Source: Neonectria sp. B-13
Taxonomy: Eukaryota > Ascomycota > Sordariomycetes > Hypocreales > Nectriaceae
Length of the DNA stretch: 64,000 nucleotides
NCBI GenBank assembly: GCA_002682825.1
Contig: NOKP01000002.1
Coordinates: 2,051,132 to 2,115,131, forward strand
Reading direction: 5' to 3'
This document shows positions 11,066 through 22,186 of this stretch, piece by piece; position 1 is the first letter of the stretch, and each line of letters opens with the position of its first letter. The notes beneath the pieces were generated by a model. That model ran no database searches. It was not told where the DNA came from and worked only from the letters and a program-made list of their open reading frames with translations. Position numbers and translations under genes: made by a program.

Positions 11066-12659
11066 TTTGAATGCTGGAAACAACTGAACGATGGTCACTT
11101 CAACTGAAGCTCAAAATTGGCTGCTGGCCGAGAGTCTGTTGGGACGAAACTAAGCAGCTCGACTTCGTACGCTAAGGACGGCTGAGATACTTATACTCGG
11201 TACGGAACGGGGCCATTTCTTGATAGTAGCAACGACCAGGAAAAACAATCCCTCACTTTCAGTCGAGTCAGTCTTGGTATTCGTCCAGCAAGCATGGGCC
11301 AACCCCGCTCGCGATACTGGTCCCGTTGGGGGCCGGGGATGCTGGAGACGGGCTGAAAGGGCGTCAGCCTTAGCCCACGGGCTTGGCCCTTAATGAAAAG
11401 CAGCATGACAAAGTGGATTGGTCAAGGCGACGACCAGTCTCCAGAGAAGAGACCAGAACCCGGCCAGAGCCAGTGGGCGGTCAGAATTGATGGCCCGCAG
11501 GCTTTCTGGAGAAATTTTGGCTTCTGACGTGAGCAGAGTTGTAGTCTGAGCGGCTCTCACAGGGGGGGCCCCAGCTCCATTGCCCAGCCGATCAGCTTGC
11601 AGGGTATCATGGCTGGTAATTCGTCGGTAGCGAGGTGCCTGCAGTCGTGTGAGGGCGTGATTCGCAGCACGAGAGCCGCGGCGGTTGGGATTCTTGGGAG
11701 GATGCGGTTAGGCTGTTGGAGAGACGATGGCACGACTTCGCCAAGAAATTTCTGGCCCCACAAGGCTGGATGGGCCGGTCCTGGGATAAATGAGCTGAAA
11801 CTAAGCAGCAGACCGTCGAGTCCCGATGCATCTTAGGGCCAGGATCAAGGACCAAAGTCCCAAATCCTAATGCTTTCCAATTGCTGAGAACGCAGCCGTC
11901 TAGCCCAAAGCGGCATCATTCTTCGATATTTGCCTTCCAGGCGCGTATGGCTTGGCGCGCTCTGGTGATGCGACGAGGTCCATGGCAAGGCCATTTGGAA
12001 TCACAACGACAACAACGCATGGCTAGCCCAGTGGACGCCTGGATATTCGTACACGGCTGACCGCATATGCAGATTTGCCAGCTATAATCATGGGCAATCG
12101 CCACATTGTTGCATCAAGCCCAGGCCGTGACTCGAGTGATCATCACAGGCAGTCGACGTCGACGTTTCAGGGGATCGACGTGGTCCACGACTCCTCCCCC
12201 AATGCCTTGCGCCCGTCGAGAAATAACCCCCAAGGTAGCAACTCTTGGCAAGCATGGGTACCGCGATGCCATTTGCCTTGCGAGACGACCTTCAAGCGAC
12301 GAAACGTTAGTTTGTTGATGGCGTTGGGCGCGGTCGTAGGGCTGGATCCGGCCAGCCCCGAGGTGGAGCAGATATCTACCGCTGCAGGTGGTGCAAGTCC
12401 CGTGACGTTGCTGCTAAAAATAGAACTAGCCAGCACGTGAGATGCATCTACTGAGGCATAGGTATTCAATTAACAATACGCTTTAGCTCGGCGCGTCTAA
12501 CGCGTCTCACTTTCGGCCGCTCTGGCCCACGCTGCTGCTGGATGCTAACTGCATAGGTGAAGTAACTCGACGTCACAAACCAACGCGATGCAGATGTCGG
12601 GACTCGTAACCAAGCCGACGTGACAGCCCTGTCTGTCTTTCTCTATCCAACGGTTCAGA
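11066..12659. other. Divergent intergenic region between the LtrA-like gene and ORC4
   Basis: This is 1.6 kb between two divergently transcribed genes. Short frames occur on both strands, but none shows domain content, a splice pattern or codon bias like the neighbours. A G/C run sits at 11562-11570. I see no RNA gene here. Confidence 0.5.
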
Positions 12660-15139
12660 ATGGACGTCGAAGCCACCCCCAACGGTCGGAAACGAGCCCA
12701 TTCGGAGGCGGACGATGTTGCTCCTACTCCAATATCCATCAAGAAGCGCCGACTCGACGGCCTGTCTGCCGAATCACCATCGACACCGAAGGCTCTCAAT
12801 GCCATTGCCTCGGCAATCTCTGGCGCCTTCGGATTCGGACAGAAGACCCAGGAGCCCGCCCAAGACCAACTACCACCCCCGACTCCATCACAACCTGCGA
12901 CGCCATCACAACCCGGATCAGCTTTCCGCCCGGCAATCAAGCTGTCTGCATTGAAAGGCACAATATGGGATACTGGAGAGGAACGCCACCTTACACTACC
13001 AAAGAAGACAGCCCCTGCCAGAACAAAGACGGTCACTCCAAAGAAACCAGCTCGGCCAAGGGGCAGGCCCCCGAAAAAGAAGATTCAGGATGGTTCTGAG
13101 GAAGTCAACAAAGGGGACACGCTTGGCGTGTCCCCAAGAAAGGGGCTGGCTGGCAAGGGCAACGACGACAACTCCACCGATGAGTTGGCAATGATGGATC
13201 CCATGCAGGAGCCCATTTCAGCTCGAAAAACAGTTCCTAAAGGAATCATGACTCCTAGCAAAAAGCGGGGCCCTCGAGCGCAGAAGAGCGTAACATTCGG
13301 CTCTGGGCAGGACCTCAATGGGGAAGTCTTTTTCGAAGACCTGCCCAAGAAAGCACGGGGACGTAAGCCTATTGTGCCTGCGGAGGACGAAATCGTCTGC
13401 GGGATCTGCTCGAAACCAGACTCCAAAGCGCCCAACCAAATTATCCTTTGCGACAACTGCGACTTTGCGGTCCACCAGGAATGTTATGATGTTCCAGAAA
13501 TTCCCAGCGGTGACTGGTTATGTAAGTCCTGCGCACAGGAGGATGTGCTGAAAACACCCAAGAAGACCGAGGATACGGACGAAGCCATCGTTACAACTGC
13601 AGTCGAGGTTCCCGATATCCCGAATCTTGATCAGCATGTCAAGTCACTACAAAGAGTGCTCGTAGACAGGTGTACGGGACGAAGGCGGATAAAGATGTTT
13701 GGGCAACAAGAAGCACACGACAAGGTTCATCAGCTGATTGAGCAGACTGTCGTTGCTGGAGAGGGAAACTCGATGCTTTTGATTGGGGCCAGGGGCTGCG
13801 GAAAGACAACGGTAAGTCGCACTATCTGGCAGTGACAAAGTACTGAACTAATGGGAATGCAGCTCCTGGAAAACATTCTTTCAGATTTATCACAGGAACA
13901 TCGACATGATTTCCATGTAGTCCGATTAAATGGCTTCATTCATACCGACGACAAGCTGGCCTTGAAAGAAATATGGCGGCAGCTCGGTAAGGAGATGAAC
14001 GTCGAGGACGACCTAGTGAACCGCGTGAGTACATTGCATACTTGTCCTGCCTTGTCCTTCATTAATTCCAGGTGATTAGACCAACTACGCGGACACCATG
14101 GCGTCCTTACTCGCTCTATTATCACATCCGTCGGAGATCTTAGGCACAGACGAGGGTGTCACGTCGCAGTCTATCGTCTTCATCATGGATGAATTCGACA
14201 TGTTTGCATCACACCCTCGACAAACACTCCTGTACAACCTGTTCGACATTGCGCAATCCCGGAAAGCGCCCATTGCGGTGATAGGGTGCACGACTCGACT
14301 GGATGTTGTGGAAATGCTAGAGAAGCGAGTCAAGAGTCGGTTTAGCCATCGTTATGTCTATCTCTCCCTACCGAAGGTATTGCCGTCATACTGGCAGATG
14401 TGCAGACAGGGCTTAGTGGTGGAGAACGAAGATGCTGCGAACGAGGGCGTCGATACGAGCCTCGAGGGACACGATGAGTTCCAAAAGTACTGGAGCCACA
14501 AAATCGAGGCAAGTTTCCGGAATTCTGTCTACCCAGCGGCCCGGGCTAACCATGAGTATACAGGCTCTGTACAAGGAACGTTCGTTCCAAGATTTGCTTC
14601 AGTATCACTACTACACGACGAAGTCTGTCTCGGCATTCCTCACCGAATGGATTCTAGTCCTATCGTCTCTCTCAGGAAAGGACGTCACACTGAAGGCTCC
14701 GCCGGTGCAAGGGGATATCGACTCGCTCACACCGCCCGACTCTCGGCTACACCTCCTATCGACTTTGGCAGATCTCGATCTTGGACTACTCATCGCCGCG
14801 GCCCGTCTGGACATTGTGGCACACACGGATACAGTCAACCTGGCGATGGCGTACGACGAGTACAGTTCCCTAATGGGCAAGCAGCGAGTGCAGTCAGCAA
14901 CATCCGGTATGCTTGCGGTAGGCGGCGGTGTTCGCGTCTGGAGCCGGGGCGTTGCGGCCATTGCTTGGGAGCGCCTCGTCTCGCTTGGGCTACTGGTGCC
15001 GGCGGGAATTGGAGGCGCCCGGTCGCTAGGCCATGGCGGGCTAGAGGGCAAGATGTGGAAGGTGGACGTGGCATTGGAGGAGATACCAGCCGCAGTGAAG
15101 TTGAGTACGGTGTTAGCAAGGTGGTGTAGGGAGATATAG
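12660..15139 (+). CDS. ORC4: Origin recognition complex subunit 4 with PHD finger and AT-hook
   Basis: Exons are 12660-13811, 13863-14024, 14080-14508 and 14564-15139, giving 772 residues. Order of elements: a basic, Pro-rich N-terminus; an AT-hook-like PRGRPPKKK near residue 135; a complete C4HC3 PHD finger at about 244-292 (CGIC, CDNC, HQEC, CKSC); then the AAA+ module. That module has Walker A GARGCGKTT at 376-384 and Walker B FIMDEFD encoded near 14180, followed by a winged-helix-like C-terminus. Orc4 is the ATPase subunit that, with Orc1-3 and 5-6, binds replication origins in the nucleus. The third intron (14509-14563) is GC-AG with a strong GAG|GCAAGT donor and a CTAAC branch site. Ignoring it gives a long but wrong frame. 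The PHD finger suggests histone-tail reading during origin choice (inference). Confidence 0.93.
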
Positions 15140-16219
15140 CACTTGCATTAATATTATATATGATGAGTGACGATGTAGAATAAGGGTGACTGGTGGATGG
15201 GTCGCTCAGTTAGAAATAGTATTTACCACGGCCCGGCTCTGTGTACGAAAGGGATAAGAACATAGGAATAAACCTATGGGCCAGGTACTCACTCTATCTA
15301 AGCTCCCGACCTAGTGAACAACATTTTAGGCGTTCCGTTCCGCCCCAAGCTCGGGAGCGGCCTCATCCGAGAGGAAGCCACCCGCCATCAACCGGTCGAT
15401 CCATCCAGACCCAGTCGGCTACTCGACGGAAACGTCACTTCCCGAAGGACCTAAATTGGGGCTCTCCTCCCACGTCCCACCGGGACGAAACATAGCCGCG
15501 AGAGCAAAATCATGCAGCGAGCGGCAAAGGCGTCGGCTTCGGTGCTAGACGCGAGGGCGCAGCGCAGGCGACATGCACAGCCACAACGGCTTTCCTGGTA
15601 TCCATAAGGAGAGAGAGCGTGTGTGTCGCCATGCCTATAAGGTCAGCAGAGCCGACGCGCGGGGTGCTTTTAATAGCAACTAAAATCTCACCCTCGCCGA
15701 GATAAGCTTGGTGATGGATGACCAAGGAGTCAGCAAGTTCGCTACCCTAGAGAGCCTCGGGTGCTAGCTTTCGGTTTTATTTGCCATCGTCCCGCGCGCA
15801 GGTGGTCGTTGCTGCCGTGTCACGTTTATCCATCGATCTGCATCTTGCCTCATCCTCCAAGACCTTTGCCGCTGTTGGTGAGTGAAGGAGGGCTCGTGCT
15901 TGGTGGCGTCGTTGGGCTTCAGCTGAATATCGCGTATCAGGAGCAAGTGTGGCTCAAGAGGACATCATAGGCCGCCCACTTGCCTCACTGCGGTTCTGCT
16001 CGCTTTCCCGCTACAAAGCTCTGGACTCGGTCACTCCATCCCCTCCCCGCTACGAACCCGTCTTGGCATCAGACTTGGGTGCTTGACTCGCCCTCAACAC
16101 CATTAACACGACAAGATAGCGGTTCGCTGCATCGTCACCGCCACATCCCTGTCCCAACAGGTCCGGCACTTGCCCTCCAACTACCGAGGAAAAGGTCGCT
16201 GCTTGGTTACACCATCACA
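15140..16219. other. Intergenic region and probable leader of the DUF7053-like gene
   Basis: This 1.08 kb lies between the ORC4 stop and the next start codon. The frame of the downstream gene is open from 15980, but its first ATG is at 16220. The preceding codons are therefore taken as leader. No other feature is seen. Confidence 0.5.
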
Positions 16220-17404
16220 ATGGTGAGAACAACCTTCACCACAATCACGCCCCTCCCGCCCAGCATCTCGCGGGAGGTGGTGGTTGACTTCCTCCACGAC
16301 CACCTGGAGATGATCGATCTCAACCCGCTCATCAAGGAGCGGCACTCGATCCCGCCGCCAGCCAGCTCGCCGCCCGAGGAGCACCGCTGCGTGTGGTACT
16401 CGCTCACCGACCGCATCGACTACCTCCCCGGCGGCGTCATCTCCGGCCAGGTCTCGTACACGTGCGCCTTCAACGACCTGCCCGAGGGCCTCCAGACGCA
16501 CTGCTATGCGCCCATGGGGCTCGACATCCGCGACCGCTGGTCCGTCTGTGGCTCTCTGCCCGGCGAGCCTCCCCAGCCCGTCGAGTTGGGCCTCAACGCC
16601 CCCGCCAGTGGGCTGTATCTCCGTGAGGACGTCGACATGCGATGCAACGTCCTCATGGCCGGCTTCGTCAAGAAGACGCTCAAGAAGTCCCATGGCTCGC
16701 TCGTCGGCCGTTTGTCCGAAAAGGCCCATCTCGCCTCCGCCAACCAGTCCAGACAGAGTGTGGCAGGCAGCATGCCCAGTGTCTTGCAATCGCCGACACC
16801 CGCCTCAATCCGCTCTGACAGTTCAGGCGTGCCCCCAATGGGCCCTCTGCTGCCTCCTAGCACGGGCAACCACCAGGGCGTGGTCCCAGGTCTGGCCACG
16901 CCACCGCCACTACATCATCATCAACAGCAGCAGCAGTACCAGCGACAGCAGCAGCAGCCCTACCAAGACCAGGAGCAGTACCAGCAGCCACAGTACCAAG
17001 AGCACCTGCATCAGCAACAACCACACCAGCAGCAGCCACAGTACCAGCATTCACAGTACCAGCAGCCACAGTACCAGCAACCACAGTACCAGCAGCAACA
17101 GCAGCCACTGGCACCACCCGTAAATGCCTCTGGGTCAAATCATGGTCTATCCCCACAGACTAAAGGGGGTCTGGAACCACCGACCGATGGTGCTGCAAAA
17201 ACCTCGACACAGGAGGGAGGATTGAGGTACTCGGGCACAGTGTACCACGGGAACAGCAAGCCCAATGACTACGATGAGTTCTCTAGCATGAACCCTTATG
17301 AGAAAGTAGACTCCTCGCGAGAAGAGCAGCAGCCGAACGGCGCGTACCCTGCTCCTCTCAAGGTTCAGCAAGACAGGCGCGTGAAGCCGGCGGAGCTTGA
17401 GTAA
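16220..17404 (+). CDS. DUF7053-like fungal protein with Gln/Tyr-rich repeat tail
   Basis: A single exon encodes 394 residues. The N-terminal 150 residues (TTFTTITPLPP, FLHDHLEMIDLNPLIKERH, WYSLTDRIDYLPGG, SYTCAFNDLPEGLQTHCYAP) match, from memory, the fungal family annotated DUF7053, which has a lipid-binding START-like flavour. Its function is not established. A linker rich in Ser/Pro follows. Then at about residues 233-296 there is a low-complexity stretch of poly-Gln and repeated QYQQP units, and a polar C-terminus with NPYEKVDSS. I chose the ATG at 16220 because it is the first ATG in the frame and starts directly at the conserved segment. Repeat number is likely to vary between strains. 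Confidence 0.75.
   Translation: MVRTTFTTITPLPPSISREVVVDFLHDHLEMIDLNPLIKERHSIPPPASSPPEEHRCVWYSLTDRIDYLPGGVISGQVSYTCAFNDLPEGLQTHCYAPMGLDIRDRWSVCGSLPGEPPQPVELGLNAPASGLYLREDVDMRCNVLMAGFVKKTLKKSHGSLVGRLSEKAHLASANQSRQSVAGSMPSVLQSPTPASIRSDSSGVPPMGPLLPPSTGNHQGVVPGLATPPPLHHHQQQQQYQRQQQQPYQDQEQYQQPQYQEHLHQQQPHQQQPQYQHSQYQQPQYQQPQYQQQQQPLAPPVNASGSNHGLSPQTKGGLEPPTDGAAKTSTQEGGLRYSGTVYHGNSKPNDYDEFSSMNPYEKVDSSREEQQPNGAYPAPLKVQQDRRVKPAELE
16918..17108 (+). repeat. CAG/CAA-rich repeat with QYQQP units
   Basis: An in-frame low-complexity tract of CAG/CAA codons interleaved with TAC and CCA encodes poly-Gln followed by tandem QYQQP-like units. It lies inside the DUF7053-like gene. Confidence 0.85.
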
Positions 17405-17956
17405 CGGCTCGGTTACATGAGGATTCCAACCAGAGAGAGATCTAAACCTGTGGCTGAGACATTGGCATATTCATCCGATTCAGAGTTATTTTTATGAGCG
17501 AGCACACAATGTCAGACATGTCAGAAGAAAAAAAAAGGGGTCAATGTGAGCAAAGGGATGAAATTGCTTTCGGGTACCTGGCGTATCTACAAGAACGAAA
17601 TCAGCATCCTCCTAACAATGCTATGCCTCCCGGATCCCCTCCCCGCCATGAGGTTGCAACCAACGAAAATCCCCAGACGGAGCAACTCCCAACCGCCCCG
17701 AACAGATGGCCCCATCCATGCCTGGAGGAAAGCATCCGCAGAGACCACCCCTTCTCCCAGTCCAGATGCAGGCGAAATTGGTTCAAGTAATTAATAGTGT
17801 GATTAAGAAGGTTTTGAACAGAAAGCTTGACGGCGGGCGCATGGTAGCATTCCGGACCGTCCCCACGCCGGACCCTCCCTTGCTTGACCTCGCAGGACGT
17901 GCAGGGCGAGTCGCCGTGGTTGCTTGGTTTGCCGGTGAGCGTACCGCATGAGTCGC
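17405..17956. other. Convergent spacer
   Basis: This 552-base spacer lies between the DUF7053-like gene (+) and the GPI-protein gene (-). A short poly-A run occurs near 17528. No coding sequence or RNA gene is supported. Confidence 0.5.
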
Positions 17957-18442
17957 TTACAGGGCGAGGAGAGCGACAACAGCGGCAACACCGAAGCTGA
18001 TCTTGACGGCACCAGCGCCGGCGGTGACGACAACATTCTCGTCTCCGCCTGAACCAGAGCCTGAACCAGAGCCAGAGCCGCTGCCAGAGCCCGATCCAGA
18101 GCCAGAGCTCGGGTGGATGTACGGCTGCTCAGAGGGAACCTCCTTGCCGCCGGAGCCCCAGCCCAAGGTCGAGGTGGGAGCAACGGCGCCGTGAGTCTCG
18201 ACGACGGTGCAGGGGCAGTCGGTGATGGTCAGGGTGCAGGCCTCAGTGACATCGTAGTGGTGGCCGTTGAATTCGAACTTCGTGGGACCAGGGCAGACTG
18301 TCGTGTAGGCCGTGTACACCTTGGTGACGGTGACGGTGCCGTTGGTCGGGTGCAGGATGGTCGCGAAGGTCGGCGCCGGCGTGGGAGTCTGCGCGGCAGC
18401 GAGGCCGGCGAGGGCAAGGAGGACGGCGTGGTAGTTGAACAT
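17957..18442 (-). CDS. Small GPI-anchored cell-wall protein with Ser-Gly repeat
   Basis: A single exon encodes 161 residues. A signal peptide (MFNYHAVLLALAGLAAAQ, cleavage about residue 17-18) is followed by a compact domain. That domain includes TVTVTKVYTAYTTVCPGPT and CTLTITDCPCTVVETHG, a Cys pattern seen in fungal CCG-6-like wall proteins (recalled similarity). Then comes a (Ser-Gly)n tract of roughly 24 residues. The C-terminus GAGAVKISFGVAAVVALLAL is a small-residue site plus hydrophobic tail, as expected for GPI attachment. The ATG at 18442 was chosen because the signal peptide begins there; the in-frame extension to 18532 is polar and lacks an ATG. The protein probably sits at the outer plasma membrane or cell wall. 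It could be a stress- or clock-regulated structural protein, but that is not shown by the sequence. Confidence 0.8.
   Translation of the reverse strand: MFNYHAVLLALAGLAAAQTPTPAPTFATILHPTNGTVTVTKVYTAYTTVCPGPTKFEFNGHHYDVTEACTLTITDCPCTVVETHGAVAPTSTLGWGSGGKEVPSEQPYIHPSSGSGSGSGSGSGSGSGSGSGGDENVVVTAGAGAVKISFGVAAVVALLAL
18040..18115 (-). repeat. Hexanucleotide repeat encoding (Ser-Gly)n
   Basis: A degenerate 6-bp tandem repeat (CCAGAG/CCTGAA type on the plus strand) encodes the Ser-Gly tract of the GPI-anchored protein. It is prone to length change. Confidence 0.8.
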
Positions 18443-19860
18443 CTTGGCTTGAAGTTGTCCGGGTTTTTGTTTTTGTGTGTTGAAGGGGGACAGGTTCCTG
18501 AAAAGAGAGCAGACTGGACTTGCCGAGGGCAAAAAGACTGCGAGGAGGAGCTGAAGCGAGTGACTAGGGCGAGTTGTTGAGAAACGAGTGTGGTGGCTGT
18601 TGTAGCGGAAGACTGTGAGGAAAAGTCTATATCCATTTGCGGTCGACCATGGCCTATTTTATCCTTGGGGACTGCTCCCGTCGTGACGCAAACAACACAG
18701 CTGCTCATTTCCCTGATCATTCTTTGACCGAGACATGTCTGACACTGCGTGCCTAGTTGTGGCCGCCGATGGCCACCATCTGTCGCCGAAGAATGATAAA
18801 CAGTCTGAGCATCATCCAAGACCATTCCATCCCAAGCTGAGAGGCCATGCTTCGTTCCAGGGAGACTCGGCCAGAGTGGCAAACACTATTCCGCCCGCCC
18901 TTGCAGCAAGCTCTGGAACCCAGCGACTCGGGTGCCTCGCATTCCCGCTCGCTGGCGTCATCTGATTACCCTGACACCTTTTGCTTTACCGTACAAAGCA
19001 AAGGGGCCATGTCGCCATGTCCCGGCACGATTGTTGCCGAAGCTGGCTGTTGAGATTCTTTGTTGACATTGTCGTGGAGGCTGCCCAAATTTCTCTTCTA
19101 TGTACAAGTGTATCAGCGCTCCCGCCTTGTAGTAAACGACTCCTTTCGATGCAATGCATTACTTCGGCCCGAAGGTCGCAACATGTCCCTTGGCCGTGAA
19201 TGACAACAAGATGCCGCCTGATTTTTCCTGATTCCCTTATCCCCAACCCCCAATCGCACCCGCCTACGCGCTGTCGTCGCTCCGCCTGTCCGTATCATCA
19301 ATACCACCTGCCTACCTATGCTTGACCGTCTCCTCCCTTGACTCGGCCAAATGTCCCGGTTTCAGAGGGTGAGTACGGCGATCCACCCCTTTCCCTTTAT
19401 TTTGAGGGTGGCCCCCGCCTTCTAATCTCTCTCCCTCCCTTTGTTAAATATCCCTTGGGCACCTCGAGGTTCCATAGATGACAAGAGGAAGGGCGCATGT
19501 GTCAGGCGACAAAGGGAGCCGTTCACTGCGGGACTTGATCCTGGACGGGAGTGAGTGCCGTGACAGTAGCCGAATTTTGTGGTGGGAAGACGGCGTCCGA
19601 GGGATAGTTGTTAAGAAAAGTGACAAGATAACATCAATGAAAAAAAAAACCCCCAAAAACACCGATAATGCATCAGATGAAGTAGCTCTAGCTGGTATCG
19701 TTTTCGATTGCGTCAAAAGCACATGTTTAGCCAAATCAATCAGTAGGCTGTATGCAAATGACTCGTGAAATGAGGCACATGGTGTGACTGGATGGTTCGT
19801 CCGCCGGGGAGCCAGCGGCCCACCTGCAACAAACGTCGGTATTCGGCGTCAATAGTTCGT
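18443..19860. other. Upstream region of the GPI-protein gene and 3' flank of flbA
   Basis: 1.4 kb with no supportable coding region. The first 200 bp hold the likely promoter and leader of the GPI-protein gene. An A-rich run (aaaaaaaaa) occurs at 19640-19648. Confidence 0.5.
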
Positions 19861-22186
19861 TCACTTGCGGTTGGACCGACTCTGGCTTCGTTCAGGGGCC
19901 CGCCCAACAACGTCGAACTCATAATTCCGCAGTTGCTGCTCGTATCTGGGGCTGCGAAGGAACTTGGGAACCGAATCCTGCGGCATGTTAGCAACTGTCG
20001 GCGTGGCCGAGCCAGAGGGGGAATTAGCCAAACTTACACTAGCCATCAGCTTGAAAACTGCGTTTTGGGCGTCCTCGAAGAGAGACGTCACTTCTTGGAG
20101 TGTGTCAATCATGGCAACGTCCTGTCCAACGGCCTTGGTCATCCTGGTAGCGAGATTGTTGCGAAGCTGGTGGTCAATGTTGAGCTCGCATGGAGATCCG
20201 GGGGCTAGGAAAGCGTTGTAGATTCCGTACGCTTGGGCCATAATCTCCTTGACACCGTCCATCGATGTGGTGCTGGGGTTCTTCTGGGCCGCTCGTGTCA
20301 CGGCCTTGCAGCTGTGAACAAACTCATCTACGTCCTGGTAGAAGGACAAGTTCTCCTCGCAATGGGTGTCCCGAAGGTTCTCACGGAAGAGCAAGCGGAG
20401 TGCAGGGTCTGTGAGAATTTTGTCGAGACGCTGGGTGTTGGAGTCACGGGTAATGCCATTTCGCTGGGAGGCGGCGCCACCCTCACTTTCCGAGGCTCGC
20501 CCCCGCGAGCCAGTACCGTTGATAAGATCCTTGCCACGCTGGGAGAGCTGGTAGAGGGCATACTTGGTGGGCTGAAATACGTTGCAGCCGGGATTCTGTG
20601 ACATATAGGCTCTGTCTTGGGCAACAACCTCCATCAAGTCGAACTCGACAAAGAGAGCAGCAACCTCAATCGTCTCGCGTCGGTCGACGATAGTTGAGCA
20701 GTCCATCAGCCAATCAATAGTGGCCTTGCCAGTGAAAGTATCGCGGTACGACTTTCCGTTGACCTTGCGTTCGGCGGCCATCTTAACACCAGTGAGACCG
20801 TCCCTGTAATCGTGTAACGAGTCGGAGTCGGCGGCATTGACTGTCGACTTGATATTTCGGCCCTCGGTGCCTACGAATCGGCGGAAAACGACCTCGACGG
20901 TGCCCTGATCGTGGAGCAGCTTGTCCGTCTGGGGATCTCTCTCAAGTAGCACCAACTGGGTCTCACCAAGGTTGAGCAGTTCTGACACCTGCTTCTGCTG
21001 AATGCCGTTTCTCGAACAGAACCTGTCCAACACAGTGACTCCCTTGGGCGTCAACTGCCAGACGGACCCCTTCATGGTGTATACCTGCTGTAACTTGCCG
21101 TCGGCAGACTCGATAAAGCGGGCTTCGACGAAACGTTGGCAGATGGACCGGGCCATATCCTTAGCCATTGAGAAGGTGGTAGTTGTGGTGGTCGTGACAA
21201 TACGGGAAGGGTCTTTGGGGTCGGGCATACGGTTTGACTGAGAGAACTTGAGGGATCCAAGGTTGTTGATGGCATCCTCAGAGAGGAAGGTGTACTCGAC
21301 CTTGGTCAATCGGACACGGTGGGCCGACAGCGGCAGCAAGCTGACGACTAGGGTGGAAAAGAGATCCTTGAAGTCCTATTGTGCAACCCAAGTCAGCTAA
21401 CGTCCAGGCGAGAACGGGTACGGGAGGCTGCGTTTCACGAGGGGCGTCTTGTGCACCCGCGCGGAAGGTCACAGACCGACCGGCGCACAAAAAACGGCGA
21501 GGCAGATGCAAGTATTGTAGAACCATGACACATACCCTTGTGAACGGCCGGTCGTCGTCCGTCATGCGCAACAAGCGCGAAGATGTTTGATGCATCTTGT
21601 TTGCCGTGGCGGGAGAGGCCTTGACAGGAGGAGGTTGGTTTGGGTCCGCTGTCGCGTAAGGCTGGGACAACGGGTGGTTTGCCGAGGAGGCCTGGGAAGC
21701 GAGGGCTCCGTCCAAGTTGGCGCTGGACAAGAGGGACTGGTTCGAGGCACTTTTGAGGCGGTACTTCCTGTCCGGGCTAGAAGGCTCGGAGCTGGGGCTG
21801 GAGCTGGGCAGCAAGGAGAGTCTCGAGAGGGTGCTGTTGGACTGGCGAGGGCGAATCGAAGGCTCCGATATAGTAGCTATGGCGTTCTGAGTCCTGTCCA
21901 AGGCGGCTGCGGCGAGAGCGAAGATGCTGGTCGACGATCGTTGATTCAGTCTCGAGACGGACACGGTATGGCGGTGGGAGTGGGGGTGTGCGGGAGGAGC
22001 AGCGGTGGTGGCTCCAAGCGTGGAGGCAGAAGTAGCGGCGGCGGTGACGGTGTCTTGGAGAAGACGAGGGCGATTCGAGAGTGAGGGGCTGGATGCACTG
22101 GAGCGCTGGTCGAGTGTATCAGAGGGAGAGGGAGCAGAGGCAGACTGAGGATCCGTGGGCCGATGAGGATGCGACAGAGTGGCCAT
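19861..22186 (-). CDS. flbA: RGS-domain regulator FlbA (G-protein GTPase activator)
   Basis: Exons on the minus strand are 21536-22186, 20038-21375 and 19861-19977, giving 701 residues. The N-terminal 210 residues are Ser/Pro/Ala-rich. From RPFTRDFKDLFSTL onward the protein follows the FlbA/Sst2 pattern. A first DEP domain lies at about 243-339 (NLGSLKFSQSNRMPDPKDPS, MARSICQRFVEARFIES) and a second at about 414-504 (TFTGKATIDWLMDCST). The RGS domain is at about 533-662 (ILTDPALRLLFRENL, CEENLSFYQDVDEF, LFEDAQNAVFKLM). FlbA accelerates GTP hydrolysis by the Gi-type alpha subunit (FadA in Aspergillus), turning off vegetative growth signalling so conidiation can proceed. The second intron (19978-20037) is 60 nt and stop-free, so its retention would add 20 residues. 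Upstream lies 10 kb without a gene. Confidence 0.93.

Noticed and set aside
14098..15129. 343-codon frame inside ORC4
   Set aside because: It reads through the GC-AG intron into a wrong frame; the other frame after 14564 matches Orc4.
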